A DNA stretch of 64,000 nt from an uncultured Acidobacteriia bacterium (GCA_903892565.1 CAITIX010000318.1:18935-82934), one strand, 5' to 3'. Counted from the stretch's first letter, positions 18,435-27,943 are shown. Notes: generated from the letters alone by a model not told the origin. A program made the numbers and translations.

Positions 18435-19067
18435 ATGAGGGACAGAGCGCCACATGTCGTCTTCTTCGCAGCGCTACTCGCGGCACAGCTCTTCGTTGCG
18501 TAGGCTTGGGGGCAGCAGGCTCCTGGGCGCGGAATTTCGATCGTCGTAGTCGAAGGCGAAGGCGGGAGCAATAATGTTCGTTCCCGCGCGAATCGTCAGA
18601 TGGTGGTTCGCTTAGAAGATGATAGCCATCGGCCCGTGGTTGGCGCCGCAGTGAACTTCTTCCTCCCGAATCAAGGCCCCGGCGGCACGTTCATGAACGG
18701 GACCTCCTCCTTAACCACCACCACGGATAGTCGCGGTCGCGCCTACGCCGGCGGTATCCAGTTTAATCAGCAAGCGGGCCCCATGCAGGTTCGCGTGGCG
18801 GCGTCCTACGCGGGGCAGACCGCAAGTGCTGTGATCAATCAGTCCAATACGGTTGGCCCGGTAGTGACCGGTGGACCCGCGAAATCCGGTGGTGGCGGCG
18901 GCATGAGCACGACCACGAAAATTATCATTATTGTCGCCATTGCCGCTGGCGCGGCTGCCGGGGGAATTCTTGCGACCAGAGGGGGCAGCTCTTCCACTCC
19001 CGCTGCGGTCACTCCGACGGCCACGATTGTAGCGGGTCAGCCTACGGTTGGCGCGCCTGCGCCCTAG
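18435..19067 (+). pseudogene. Exported protein gene with an in-frame amber codon in the signal peptide
   Basis: ATG 18435 has GGAGG four bases upstream and starts MRDRAPHVVFFAALLAAQLFVA, a good signal peptide, then meets TAG at 18501-18503. The same frame continues without another stop as AWGQQAPGRGISIVVVEGEG and on to the 155-residue track ORF (VVRLEDDSHRPVVGAAVNFF), which ends at 19067. The body has an Ig-like/carboxypeptidase-regulatory-like beta domain, then Gly-rich linker and a membrane segment (KIIIIVAIAAGAAAGGIL). A CAG-to-TAG change would explain it. It could be a pseudogene, a readthrough case or a sequencing error. It heads a three-gene set of exported proteins. Confidence 0.65.
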
Positions 19068-19096
19068 AGTTTTCAGGATACGGAGATCTATAGCTT

Positions 19097-20053
19097 ATGA
19101 TGCGAGTCTTCTTAACTGCAACGCTAGCGGGTACGCTGGCCGTGGCCACTGCCCAGGCTCAGGTCGGTCCTCCGATGCTCGGTTATCTGCCCGACGGTGG
19201 AACGCTCCGCGCCATGAAAGGGATTCCGGCTTCGGGCTCTATCGGGCCGCTGCTGGGCTCCGGTCAAACTTTTGGCCAAGTCGCGGTTTCTCCCAGCGGA
19301 TCGTTCGCTCTCGCGACCACCCCTGACGGGGCCGTCGTCGTCTTGACGGTAAATGCGGATGGCACGACGCTGCAAACAGCAGCTATTCAGGGCGCGGTTC
19401 CAGGCAATCTGCAGCTTAGCCCCAACGGCTCGGCGGGTTTGGTCTCGAACGGTGGTCAGTTGCAGGTGATCGTCGGCCTTCCCGGATCTCCCGTCGCCCA
19501 ATCGCCGGTGGACGCCTCCTATTTGGGGAGCGTTTCGGCCTTGGCCGTGAGTGATGGTGGCCAATGGATCGCCGGAGTGTTCGGCGGCGCCGTGAGTGCG
19601 CTTGGCTCCGATGGAACGGCGACGCCTCTTCCCGCGCCGCCCGGTGTGACGGCTCTTGCGTTTTATCACGGAACTGCGGATCTGGCGGCCACGACCGGCA
19701 CCGAGGTGGTCAAGATTTCCGGCCTCGGCGGCACGCCCACAAGCACGGTGCTCTTCGGCGACGCCAGCGCCCCTCCTTCTGCCGTATCGCCCATCGCGCT
19801 CGCGCTTACCGCGGACAATGCGCAGGTTGTGCTCATCGAGCCGGATGGCGGCATTGGACAAATCAATTTAGCGAGCGGCGCGGTGACCACCGCGAATTGT
19901 GGCTGCACGCCGCAGGGTTTGAACGGTTTAGGCGGATCCGTCTTCCGGCTTAGCAATCTGGCCGAAGGCGCCGTGAAGTTATATGACGCGGGCTCCGGGA
20001 GCGTATTATTCGTGCCCCTTGCACCCGCCGGTACTGAAGGAGGCCAGCAGTGA
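19097..20053 (+). CDS. Exported beta-propeller-like protein, function unknown
   Basis: The 318-residue product begins MMRVFLTATLAGTLAVATAQAQ, a signal peptide. The mature chain repeats short blade-like strands: VAVSPSGSFALATTPDGAVV, LQLSPNGSAGLVSNGGQLQV, LAVSDGGQWIAGVFGG, ALTADNAQVVLIEPDGGIGQ. This spacing is typical of WD40/YVTN-type propellers, though no named signature is present. It follows the broken exported protein by 29 bases and its stop overlaps the GTG of the Ig-like protein (GTGA), so these three genes form one transcription unit. Likely surface or periplasmic; partner and ligand unknown. Confidence 0.78.
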   Translation: MMRVFLTATLAGTLAVATAQAQVGPPMLGYLPDGGTLRAMKGIPASGSIGPLLGSGQTFGQVAVSPSGSFALATTPDGAVVVLTVNADGTTLQTAAIQGAVPGNLQLSPNGSAGLVSNGGQLQVIVGLPGSPVAQSPVDASYLGSVSALAVSDGGQWIAGVFGGAVSALGSDGTATPLPAPPGVTALAFYHGTADLAATTGTEVVKISGLGGTPTSTVLFGDASAPPSAVSPIALALTADNAQVVLIEPDGGIGQINLASGAVTTANCGCTPQGLNGLGGSVFRLSNLAEGAVKLYDAGSGSVLFVPLAPAGTEGGQQ

Positions 20054-22536
20054 CCATCCGCCGCTTTAGCGTCTTCATCGCGTTCCTGCTTGTGACGGCC
20101 TTCGCCGCTTCGGGACAGATTCTCGAGTGGCAAGGCGCGCCGTCGCCCGCCCAGCCACTGCCGTCAGCGGGCTGTGCCCCCACCGGAAACCCCGCCACGA
20201 ACGCGTGCAGTATCTCGACTACAAACACTTACGCCGTTCAGTTGGCGGTGCTGTCTCCGCCGGCGGGGACGCCAACGTATTCGGTGGCCTCTGGCACTTT
20301 ACCGACGGGAATCAATCTATCCACGACCGGACTCCTTACGAGCACGGCGCCGATCCAGAGCGGGCAGTTCACGGTCGCCTTCAAAGCCACGTATGCATCG
20401 CAGACGGTCACTTCGACGACCTATCTCATTACTGTCCCTGGTGGCACGTTCTCCATCGCCCAGAATAGTCTGCCGAACAATGCTGTGGCAGGAACTGCGG
20501 TGAATGCGGGTGGAACTTGGTACACCGCGACCGCCACCGGCGGGACTCCGTTTACATCCGGCGGTAGTACTTATTACACCTGGAGCATCAATGGCCCTGG
20601 GTCCAACCCGGATGGCCTCACGATCGGTGCGCAGACGGGTATCATTTCCGGTATTCCGACCGCGAGCGGTACGTTCAACGTCATCATTGTTGCGACCGAT
20701 TCAACCAACACTTCTACTTCTTTCCAAACAACTCTGAATGTGTCCGCAGCAAGCGGCTTCTTTATCTCGACGACGTCACTGCCGAACGGTAGTACGGCCA
20801 TCGCATATAGCCAACTCCTCACGCAGTCCGGCGGTCCATCGACCGGCGTATCCTGGTCGCTCACATCCGGGACGCTGCCCCCAGGGTTGACGCTCGTAAC
20901 CAATGCGAATTCCACGGCCACCATCAGCGGCACCCCAACATCCTCGGGAACCTATAACTTTAGTGTCCAGGCCAGCTACACCTCCGGGAGCACCTTCACG
21001 GCGAATCAAGCGCTCTCGATTGTCGTCACGCTCTCTGCGAACCTCGCTTTGCCGAATCCGTCCCCGCTTTCCGGTATCCTCGGCCAAACGCTCAGCATGC
21101 AATTCTCCGCAACCGGCGGCACGCAGCCGTACAACTATCGTCTGCAGAGCGGCGTCTTGCCCGTGGGCCTGAGTTTGAATTCCACGTCGGGAACCATCAG
21201 CGGCACGCCCACGCAAATCGGGACCTCCACATTTGTGGTCCAGGTTACGGATGCGAATAATCTCACCGCAACGGCAACGGGTACGATCACCATCCTCACG
21301 AAGCTCACGATGGTGAATCCGCCCACCGCGACGGGCAGCCTGAATCAAAACATTTCGCTGCAATTCACAGCATCGGGCGGTACTCCTACGTATACGTACT
21401 CGCTGCAGACGGGCGTTCTGCCGCCCGGTACAGTGTTGAATCAGCAAACCGGCCAGATTACGGGAGTTGCCACACAGGTTGGCGTCTACACCTTCACGGT
21501 GCTGGCGAACGATTCCTCCGTGCCCACGCAGGCTGCCACGGCAACCGGCACCATTACGATTGCTACGCCGATCACGATGGCGAATCCCGCCAACGGCTCC
21601 GGAATCGTCGGGCAATCCCTCTCCGTGCAATTCACGGCCACGGGCGGAACGGCGCCCTATACCTATTTGTTCCAAGCGGGCACCTTGCCGACCGGAACAA
21701 CGCTCGATCCGGCGACCGGTTTGGTCACGGGTACGCTCACCCAGGCGGGGCCGTTCGTCTTTGTTATCCAAGCAAAGGATTCCAACGGATCTATCACGAC
21801 CGCTCAGGGCACGGTCAATGTTGTTCTGGCCAATATCTCCTCCGTGACGATTACGCCGAGCGGCCCTCTTGCGCTGGCTAAACAAATTCCGGTCACGGTC
21901 TCGATTGGAGCACCCATTAACCAACAAGTTACCGGATCGCTGCAGGTCGCGTATCAGCGCGCATTCGATGGCCAAGGGAGCCGTGAGGTTGTGTTCACCA
22001 ACGGCGTCCAGTTTATTAATTTCACGATTCCAGTCGGTCAGACGACGGTTCCACTTCCGGCCAACTTTGCCCTCATCACCGGCACGGCGACCGGAGCGGG
22101 CCAAATCGCCGTCAGCTTCCGGGATTCGCTGGGAAACAACATCACGGCGGCATCGGTGCAGCCGGTCGTCTTCTCCATTGCAGGCACGGCTCCCGTGATC
22201 TCTTCGTTTAAGATTTCGCAGCCGATCAACGGCATTTACACGGCCACCGTGAGCGGCTATTCCAGCACGCTTTCGATGACCACGGGCGTGTTTACCTTCA
22301 CGGCCACCACCGGGACGAATCTGGCATCATCCACCATCACGGTTCCACTGGCCGCGGCATTTGCCAACTGGTACGGCACGTCGCAGTCGAACCAATACGG
22401 CGGACAATTTTCACTGACGGTGCCGTTCGCCTTCAGCGTTGCAAACGGCGTCAGTACCAATCCGATTGCGGCGGCTACCGTGACTTTGACCAATTCGGTC
22501 GGGTCTACTACATCGGCGTCGGCGAATCCGCAGTAG
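20050..22536 (+). CDS. Large exported protein with putative-Ig (He_PIG) repeats
   Basis: GTG 20050 overlaps the preceding stop by four bases. The 828-residue product has a signal peptide (IRRFSVFIAFLLVTAFAASG) and then at least five repeats of about 90 residues of the putative-Ig type. Each has a strand pair around GTLPxGxxL, then GxxSGTPTxxGTxxFxVxxxD (for example LPVGLSLNSTSGTISGTPTQ). The C-terminal 230 residues (SSVTITPSGPLALAKQIPV onward) form a different beta domain. Very Thr, Ser and Gly rich and low in charge, as for surface or adhesion proteins. Its 3' end overlaps rsmD by 29 bases in convergent orientation. No membrane anchor or PEP-CTERM tail is visible. Confidence 0.82.
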   Translation: MTIRRFSVFIAFLLVTAFAASGQILEWQGAPSPAQPLPSAGCAPTGNPATNACSISTTNTYAVQLAVLSPPAGTPTYSVASGTLPTGINLSTTGLLTSTAPIQSGQFTVAFKATYASQTVTSTTYLITVPGGTFSIAQNSLPNNAVAGTAVNAGGTWYTATATGGTPFTSGGSTYYTWSINGPGSNPDGLTIGAQTGIISGIPTASGTFNVIIVATDSTNTSTSFQTTLNVSAASGFFISTTSLPNGSTAIAYSQLLTQSGGPSTGVSWSLTSGTLPPGLTLVTNANSTATISGTPTSSGTYNFSVQASYTSGSTFTANQALSIVVTLSANLALPNPSPLSGILGQTLSMQFSATGGTQPYNYRLQSGVLPVGLSLNSTSGTISGTPTQIGTSTFVVQVTDANNLTATATGTITILTKLTMVNPPTATGSLNQNISLQFTASGGTPTYTYSLQTGVLPPGTVLNQQTGQITGVATQVGVYTFTVLANDSSVPTQAATATGTITIATPITMANPANGSGIVGQSLSVQFTATGGTAPYTYLFQAGTLPTGTTLDPATGLVTGTLTQAGPFVFVIQAKDSNGSITTAQGTVNVVLANISSVTITPSGPLALAKQIPVTVSIGAPINQQVTGSLQVAYQRAFDGQGSREVVFTNGVQFINFTIPVGQTTVPLPANFALITGTATGAGQIAVSFRDSLGNNITAASVQPVVFSIAGTAPVISSFKISQPINGIYTATVSGYSSTLSMTTGVFTFTATTGTNLASSTITVPLAAAFANWYGTSQSNQYGGQFSLTVPFAFSVANGVSTNPIAAATVTLTNSVGSTTSASANPQ

Positions 22537-23077
22537 TCGATTCCGGCTCGTAAAAACTCAGGGTGTTATCGCCCTGCTGGATCACCCGGGTACGGCGCAA
22601 AACGCCGTACCCTTCTTTCATTTTGCAGCGCTTGGAATGCTGGGCGATTACCAACCCCGGCGCATCCTTCGCAAGCTTTTCCAGGATCAATTCGTATTCC
22701 TGCTCCATCTCGTACGGCGGATCCAAAAATACGATGCATGTCTCTGTTGGACGCACCATTCGGTCCACCAGCCCCACTGCCTTGCCCTGCCGAACCTCTG
22801 CGCGTTTGGTCAGTCCCAGCGTGGTGATATTCGAGCGCAGCGTATCTAAAGCCGCTTTGCCGCGCTCCACGAAGATCGCTCTCGCCGCGCCGCGGCTTAT
22901 CGCCTCAATTCCTACGGCTCCCGTCCCCGCGTAGAGATCGACGAACACAGCGCCATCGATGCGTGGCGCCAAAACATTGAAGAGCGTCTCGCGCAGCCGA
23001 TCGGGCGTCGGGCGCGTCTCCGTCCCCGGAACACTTGCCAATCGTCGACTTCGCAGCTCACCGCCAATCACTCGCAT
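22508..23077 (-). CDS. rsmD: 16S rRNA (guanine-966-N2)-methyltransferase RsmD
   Basis: A 189-residue RsmD: MRVIGGELRSRRLASVPGTE, RPTPDRLRETLFNVL, the SAM-binding FVDLYAGTGAVGIEAISRGA and catalytic FLDPPYEMEQEY. It methylates N2 of G966 of 16S rRNA during 30S assembly, in the cytoplasm. It lies three bases downstream of recG on the same strand and is probably co-transcribed with it. The C-terminus (YEPESTTADSPTPM) extends into the convergent Ig-like gene and may be a recent extension by stop loss. Confidence 0.93.
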   Translation of the reverse strand: MRVIGGELRSRRLASVPGTETRPTPDRLRETLFNVLAPRIDGAVFVDLYAGTGAVGIEAISRGAARAIFVERGKAALDTLRSNITTLGLTKRAEVRQGKAVGLVDRMVRPTETCIVFLDPPYEMEQEYELILEKLAKDAPGLVIAQHSKRCKMKEGYGVLRRTRVIQQGDNTLSFYEPESTTADSPTPM

Positions 23078-23080
23078 CTT

Positions 23081-25183
23081 TTATCCCACCAATACAAGGC
23101 CATAACGCCGCTGCCAGTGATCCCGAATGTAACCGACCACGCGCCGCAATTCGACATCAGAACTCGGCTGCCGGATGAACGACTGTGCCTGCCCGCGCGC
23201 GACCTCCAGAACATCGGTATCGCGCAGAATATTCGCCACGCGCAACGCCGGCACACCCGATTGCCGGGTACCGAAAAACTCCCCAGGACCACGCAAACGC
23301 AAATCCGTTTCGGCGATCTCAAACCCGTCGTTGGATTTCACCAGTGTTCGGATTCTTTCCCGCCCCGCGTCGCTCAACTTGCCTGTGACCAGAATGCAGT
23401 AGCTCTGCTCGCCGCCGCGGCCCACGCGGCCTCGCAACTGGTGCAACTGCGCCAAGCCAAACCGCTCCGCCTGTTCGACCACCATCACCGTGGCATTGGG
23501 GACATCCACCCCGACCTCAATCACTGTCGTGGCCACCAAAATCTTCGTCTCGCCTTTCGAGAACTTTTCCATCGCCGCTTCTTTGTCGGCGGCAGGCAGC
23601 TTTCCATGCAGCAGGCCCACGGGGACCAGCGGGAAAACAATCTTCGACAAATGTTCATACATCTTCAGCGCGGCCTTCATGGCCTGTGTTTCCGATTCCT
23701 CAATCACCGGATACACGACATATGCTTGCCGCCCCGCCTGAATCTGTTTCTTGACAGACGACCAGACCTGCTCGACGCGATCTTCCGTGACGTGTTCCGT
23801 CACAATCGGCTTGCGGCCTGGAGGCATCTCGTCAATCACGCTCACATCGAGATCGCCGTAAATGGTCAGCGCCAGCGTGCGCGGAATAGGCGTCGCCGTC
23901 ATCACCAGAACGTCCGGATGGGCTCCCTTTTCCATCAGCGCTTGCCTCTGTTCCACACCAAACCTGTGTTGCTCGTCGACAATCGCCAGCCCCAGCTTGT
24001 GGAACTCCACATCGGGCTCCAGCAGCGCGTGTGTCCCGACAATCACGTGCGCGAGGCCAGCGGCAGCCAGCCTCCGCAGCTGCAGCTTCTCGCGCGCCGT
24101 GCAGGATCCCGTCATCAGGATCACCACATAGCCCAGCTTCCCCAACTGCCGTTTGAAGGAGAAATAATGCTGCGTCGCCAGAATTTCGGTGGGCGCCAGC
24201 ACCGCTACCTGATAGCCGTTCTCGATGGCAATGATCGCGGCTTCCATCGCAACCAGTGTCTTGCCGCTTCCGACGTCCCCTTGCAGCAATCGATACATCG
24301 GATGAGGCTCCGCCATGTCGCGCGCAATCTCGCCCAATACTTTTTTCTGCGCGCCCGTCGGACGAAACGGCAGCATTTCTTTGATGCGCTCTCGAACGCG
24401 TTCTGTGAGCGCAAAAGCGATGCCTGGCTGCTGCCGCGCTTTGGTGCGCTTCAATTCCAGGCCGCATTCCAGCCAGAAGAATTCCTCGAAAATCAGGCGG
24501 AATTGCGCGGGAGAACGAAACGCATTCAAGAGCCGCAGGTCCGCGTTTGGCCCCGGACGATGCAGCTCTTGCAGGGCTGTCCATAAGTCCGGCAACTTGA
24601 GCATTGTACGAATCCCTGAAGGCAGAGGATCTTCGGTGATCGGCGCGATGCTCGCGAGGATCCGATTCGTCAGCGTCCGCAGCGCGCGCGTATTGACCTT
24701 GCCCGCCGCCTCGTAAATCGGGACAATGCGGCCCGTGTGGAGCGACGCGTCACCCTCGTCATCCACGCTCGAAAGGATCTCGTATTCGGGATGCATCATC
24801 GCCAAGTGGCCCGTGTAAGAATCGAACTCTACCTTGCCGAACAGAGACACGCGCTGCCCCGGTGCGAATACGTCCGACAAATAACCACCGTGAAACCACT
24901 TGCCCGTGAGCAATCCGCCCGTTGCGTCCGTGAAGCGAACCTGGAACAGCCCCACCTTGCGCCGCGGCATTCCCGTGGTTTTTGCCGATTGCACTTCGGC
25001 CAATACCGTCGCCATTTCGCCCGGCGCAAGATCGCGAATCGGTTTCACGTTGGTGCGATCTTCGTACCGAAACGGCGCGTACGTGAGCAGATCTTCCACC
25101 ACGCGCAGGCCCTTCGCCTCGAGCATGGCGGCTCGGGCTGGGCCAACGCCCTTCACGTACATGAGTGGAGTGGAAAGGTCCAA
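23081..25183 (-). CDS. recG: ATP-dependent DNA helicase RecG
   Basis: A 700-residue RecG. The N-terminal wedge/OB domain begins LDLSTPLMYVKGVGPARAAM, includes DLLTYAPFRYEDR and the OB strands VRFTDATGGLLTGKWF. Helicase motifs: Walker A LLQGDVGSGKTLVAMEA, VLAPTEILATQH, DEQH box VDEQHRFGVEQR, VMTATPIPRTLAL, VVEQAERFGLAQLHQLRGRV and the GR box after it. It remodels stalled replication forks and Holliday junctions. Start is TTG 25183, which fits the family N-terminus; no clear ribosome site is present. Divergent from fabI with 80 bases between. Confidence 0.94.
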   Translation of the reverse strand: MDLSTPLMYVKGVGPARAAMLEAKGLRVVEDLLTYAPFRYEDRTNVKPIRDLAPGEMATVLAEVQSAKTTGMPRRKVGLFQVRFTDATGGLLTGKWFHGGYLSDVFAPGQRVSLFGKVEFDSYTGHLAMMHPEYEILSSVDDEGDASLHTGRIVPIYEAAGKVNTRALRTLTNRILASIAPITEDPLPSGIRTMLKLPDLWTALQELHRPGPNADLRLLNAFRSPAQFRLIFEEFFWLECGLELKRTKARQQPGIAFALTERVRERIKEMLPFRPTGAQKKVLGEIARDMAEPHPMYRLLQGDVGSGKTLVAMEAAIIAIENGYQVAVLAPTEILATQHYFSFKRQLGKLGYVVILMTGSCTAREKLQLRRLAAAGLAHVIVGTHALLEPDVEFHKLGLAIVDEQHRFGVEQRQALMEKGAHPDVLVMTATPIPRTLALTIYGDLDVSVIDEMPPGRKPIVTEHVTEDRVEQVWSSVKKQIQAGRQAYVVYPVIEESETQAMKAALKMYEHLSKIVFPLVPVGLLHGKLPAADKEAAMEKFSKGETKILVATTVIEVGVDVPNATVMVVEQAERFGLAQLHQLRGRVGRGGEQSYCILVTGKLSDAGRERIRTLVKSNDGFEIAETDLRLRGPGEFFGTRQSGVPALRVANILRDTDVLEVARGQAQSFIRQPSSDVELRRVVGYIRDHWQRRYGLVLVG

Positions 25184-25249
25184 GGCTTCGAAGGGATTCG
25201 TGGTTACGAAAACTGCGCTCTGTTCAAAAGAAGCGCGTCGCTCCTAGTG

Positions 25250-25255
25250 TACAAT
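25250..25255 (+). promoter_or_regulatory. Candidate -10 box of fabI
   Basis: TACAAT, eight bases between its end and the fabI ATG. A transcript starting about seven bases after the box would begin at or just before the start codon, in line with the lack of a Shine-Dalgarno site. No convincing -35 hexamer at 16-18 bases; TTCAAA is present at a spacing of 21. Confidence 0.35.
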
Positions 25256-25263
25256 GCGATTTC

Positions 25264-26028
25264 ATGCCTCAATTACTGGAAGGAAAGACGGCGCTCATTC
25301 TCGGGATCGCCAATCGCTGGAGTTTGGCCTACGCCATCGCGCAAGCCTATCAACGAGAGGGCGCCCACATCCTGCTGACGTATCAAAACGAACGCCTCAA
25401 AAAAACAGTAGAAGAATTGGGCGCGTCCCTCGGAGCCGCGCGCATCATCGAATGCGACGTCACTCGCGAAGAAGATCTCGCGCGTCTTGGTGAATCGCTT
25501 GCCGGTGAGAAGTTGCACGCCGTGGTTCACGCTATCGCGTTCGCCAACGCAGAGGATTTGAGCCGCCCGTTTGTCGAAACCTCGCGTGACGGATTTGCGC
25601 TGGCCCACAACGTCAGCGTTTATTCGTTGGTCTCCGTGGCTCGCGTCGCCGCGCCTCATATGACCGAAGGTGGCGCCATCATTACGCTCACCTATCTGGG
25701 AGCCACGCGCGTGGTCGCGAATTACAACGTCATGGGCGTCGCCAAGGCCGCGCTCGAAGCCACTGTGCGCTATCTCGCCAGCGAACTGGGCGAAAAGAAC
25801 ATTCGCGTCAACGCGATTTCCGCGGGTCCGGTAAAGACCGCCGCTGCACGCGGCATCAAGGATTTCTCCACGGTCCTGGAAAAAGTGGAAGCGCGCGCGC
25901 CCATGCGCCGCAACGTCACACCGGCTGAAGTCGGCGATGTCGCTGTTTTTCTTGCGAGCGATTTAGGACGCGGCGTCACCGGCGATGTCCTGTTTGTCGA
26001 CGCCGGCTATCACATCATGGGGCTATAG
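25264..26028 (+). CDS. fabI: Enoyl-[acyl-carrier-protein] reductase FabI
   Basis: ATG 25264 gives MPQLLEGKTALILGIANRWS, the exact FabI N-terminus; the track start at 25165 adds 33 residues overlapping recG. The 254-residue SDR shows the NAD site GIANRWSLAYAIAQ, IECDVTREED, HAIAFANAEDLSRPF and the catalytic pair in LTYLGATRVVANYNVMGVAK (Tyr-x6-Tyr-x6-Lys). It reduces enoyl-ACP in the last step of each fatty-acid elongation cycle and is the target of triclosan-type inhibitors. No ribosome-binding site is visible; a TACAAT box ends nine bases before the ATG, suggesting a leaderless or near-leaderless transcript. Confidence 0.95.
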   Translation: MPQLLEGKTALILGIANRWSLAYAIAQAYQREGAHILLTYQNERLKKTVEELGASLGAARIIECDVTREEDLARLGESLAGEKLHAVVHAIAFANAEDLSRPFVETSRDGFALAHNVSVYSLVSVARVAAPHMTEGGAIITLTYLGATRVVANYNVMGVAKAALEATVRYLASELGEKNIRVNAISAGPVKTAAARGIKDFSTVLEKVEARAPMRRNVTPAEVGDVAVFLASDLGRGVTGDVLFVDAGYHIMGL

Positions 26029-26052
26029 CCGCCAACAAGCACCGCTCTGTAT

Positions 26053-27927
26053 TCAAGGCTCCACGCGCGGTTTGACGATCGCCTCGATCCAGTCCATCTT
26101 CTTTTCATCGCGCTCCAGTCGTGGATATTTTTCGCCATCGTGGTAATCCACATTCAATGTCCGCGTGCTGCCGCCGCTCTTCGTGATCAACTCGATGCCA
26201 TTCTCCGAGCTTGCCGCTGCATCCCGAATGGCCTCGCGCATTTGATCCAGCGAGAACGCGTGCCCATTCACAAATGTGATCGTCGAGCCCGGCGTCACGC
26301 CGGGTTTCTGCGCCGGGCTGCCGATCATCACATCTTTCACCGCGCCGTCGTTCTTCACAATCATGCCTATGGAAAACACTAAGTCCGCCGTCTTGCGCTC
26401 TTCCTCCGAAGCCGCCCAGTACCCGGAGCGCTTCTCTCCGAGCACCAGCTTCCATCCTGCGTTCGCGATTCCCTCGCGCGGAGTATGGCTGCCCACGGAA
26501 TCCACGCGTTGCGCAAAAAACGTTTCCCAGTCATAAGGCTGAATTGCTTGCAGCGCGGTCACGACCTCGGCCCGTGTGTACGACTTCACGGCCGCCTCGC
26601 TCTTTTCTCCACCGAAAAACGCGCGACAGAAATCGTCCAACGATCTCGCGCCCTTCGACTTCTGCCGGATCATCGTGTCGATGTCGAACCACAACAGCGC
26701 GCCTTCCGTATAGAAATCCACACTCCGGCGCAGGGCCGAATAATCGTCGCGTGATTCATATAAGATCTGCGCCGATACCGCCGTATCCGTCAACGACCTC
26801 CACTTCCTCCCGGACGATTCATCCAGCAGCGCCGCATCGCGCGCCAACCAATCGCGAAAGCGCTCGGGACTTCCCAGTCCGCTTCGCGTGGCCAGCACCT
26901 CGCCCAAATATTCCGTCAGCCCTTCGTAGATCCACAGCAAATCGCCCCGCATCGGCTCGTTGTAATTCGTGGTGATCAATCCCTCGGGCCGACGATACCT
27001 GCCGTTCCACGAGTGAACGAATTCGTGTGCCAGCATATCCGCGTCGAATTGCAGAACGGATTCGTCCGTCAACGTGCGTGCCGCCAGGCGATCGTCGCTC
27101 GATTCGTGATGCTCCAGCCCGAAGTTCGCCACAAAATCGCTCAACGCCAATAGAAAGTGATACTGGCTGTAGTGCCTGGCGCCGAACAGCGCGTTTGTCT
27201 CGGCCAGCAAGCGTTTCTGATGCTCAATCCATTCGGGCGTGGTTGCAATCAGGCGATCTTCGTCGGCGGCGATATGCAGGAAATGCGGCGCGCCATCGAC
27301 CATGCCGAGGTCGATGTTTTTGAAATGCGCACCCGAGAGCACCGGGGAATCGATCAGCGTCACCAAAGAAACGGGACGGAACTCGATCTCGGAATTCCTT
27401 GCCCGAGCAATCGGCAACGCCGTTCCGTACTGCCATCCTGCAGGGAGCCGCAGTTTGGCCTGATAGCGCAGGCGCTCGGCAGGCGTGCCCTGCGGATAGA
27501 GCACAAATTGATTCCAACTCAGGATCGCGAGCTCCGGTGTCATCGACGAGCCTGACGAAAAGCCGCCTGCATCCGGCGGAGAAATGAAATCGAACGTCGC
27601 GTCCACAGACTGGCTGCCTGCGGGAACATTCACGTGAAAGGCGAACAGATCCACGTTGCCGCGCTTCCATGTCAGCGCCTGACCACCCGCGCTGAAGTGG
27701 AGATTCACCAAATCCGCGATGGGTCCCGTTGGCCCGTGCTCGCCCGGGATCCATTTCGGATACAACAATGTCAGTGGTCCAGGCGCGGCCGGCAGCGTGA
27801 GTCTGACGTGAATCAGCCGCCGAGGCGCGTCAGTTGCATCTACTTCGAGCTTTGCTACGTCTTGCGCCGATGCATGGCCCAGAGCCGCAAATGTCGCAAG
27901 GATGACGATCCGCGCTGCGCGTCGCAT
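26053..27927 (-). CDS. M61 family (glycyl aminopeptidase-like) metallopeptidase with PDZ domain
   Basis: ATG 27927 starts the signal peptide MRRAARIVILATFAALGHAS; the track's 28 extra residues run through a hairpin and look non-coding. The 624-residue product has an N-terminal beta domain (LIHVRLTLPAAPGPLTLLYP), the catalytic site MLAHEFVHSWNGRYRRPEGL near residue 300 (HExxH-x-W), the third zinc ligand in WIYEGLTEYLGEV, and a C-terminal PDZ domain (IGSPAQKPGVTPGSTITFVN). M61 enzymes remove N-terminal Gly or Ala from peptides; this one is periplasmic or outer-membrane associated. Ends 24 bases from fabI in convergent orientation. Confidence 0.9.
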   Translation of the reverse strand: MRRAARIVILATFAALGHASAQDVAKLEVDATDAPRRLIHVRLTLPAAPGPLTLLYPKWIPGEHGPTGPIADLVNLHFSAGGQALTWKRGNVDLFAFHVNVPAGSQSVDATFDFISPPDAGGFSSGSSMTPELAILSWNQFVLYPQGTPAERLRYQAKLRLPAGWQYGTALPIARARNSEIEFRPVSLVTLIDSPVLSGAHFKNIDLGMVDGAPHFLHIAADEDRLIATTPEWIEHQKRLLAETNALFGARHYSQYHFLLALSDFVANFGLEHHESSDDRLAARTLTDESVLQFDADMLAHEFVHSWNGRYRRPEGLITTNYNEPMRGDLLWIYEGLTEYLGEVLATRSGLGSPERFRDWLARDAALLDESSGRKWRSLTDTAVSAQILYESRDDYSALRRSVDFYTEGALLWFDIDTMIRQKSKGARSLDDFCRAFFGGEKSEAAVKSYTRAEVVTALQAIQPYDWETFFAQRVDSVGSHTPREGIANAGWKLVLGEKRSGYWAASEEERKTADLVFSIGMIVKNDGAVKDVMIGSPAQKPGVTPGSTITFVNGHAFSLDQMREAIRDAAASSENGIELITKSGGSTRTLNVDYHDGEKYPRLERDEKKMDWIEAIVKPRVEP

Positions 27928-27943
27928 GCTACTGATGGTAGCA

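Noticed and set aside
17274-18455. 393-residue minus-strand ORF
   Set aside because: Antisense of the EF-G-like gene; no recognised motif.
20776-22104. 442-residue minus-strand ORF
   Set aside because: Arg/Gly/Asp-rich antisense frame within the Ig-like gene; no ribosome site or domain. The plus strand has clear putative-Ig repeats.
23117-24586. 489-residue plus-strand ORF
   Set aside because: Antisense of recG; composition rich in His, Arg and Gln with no domain.
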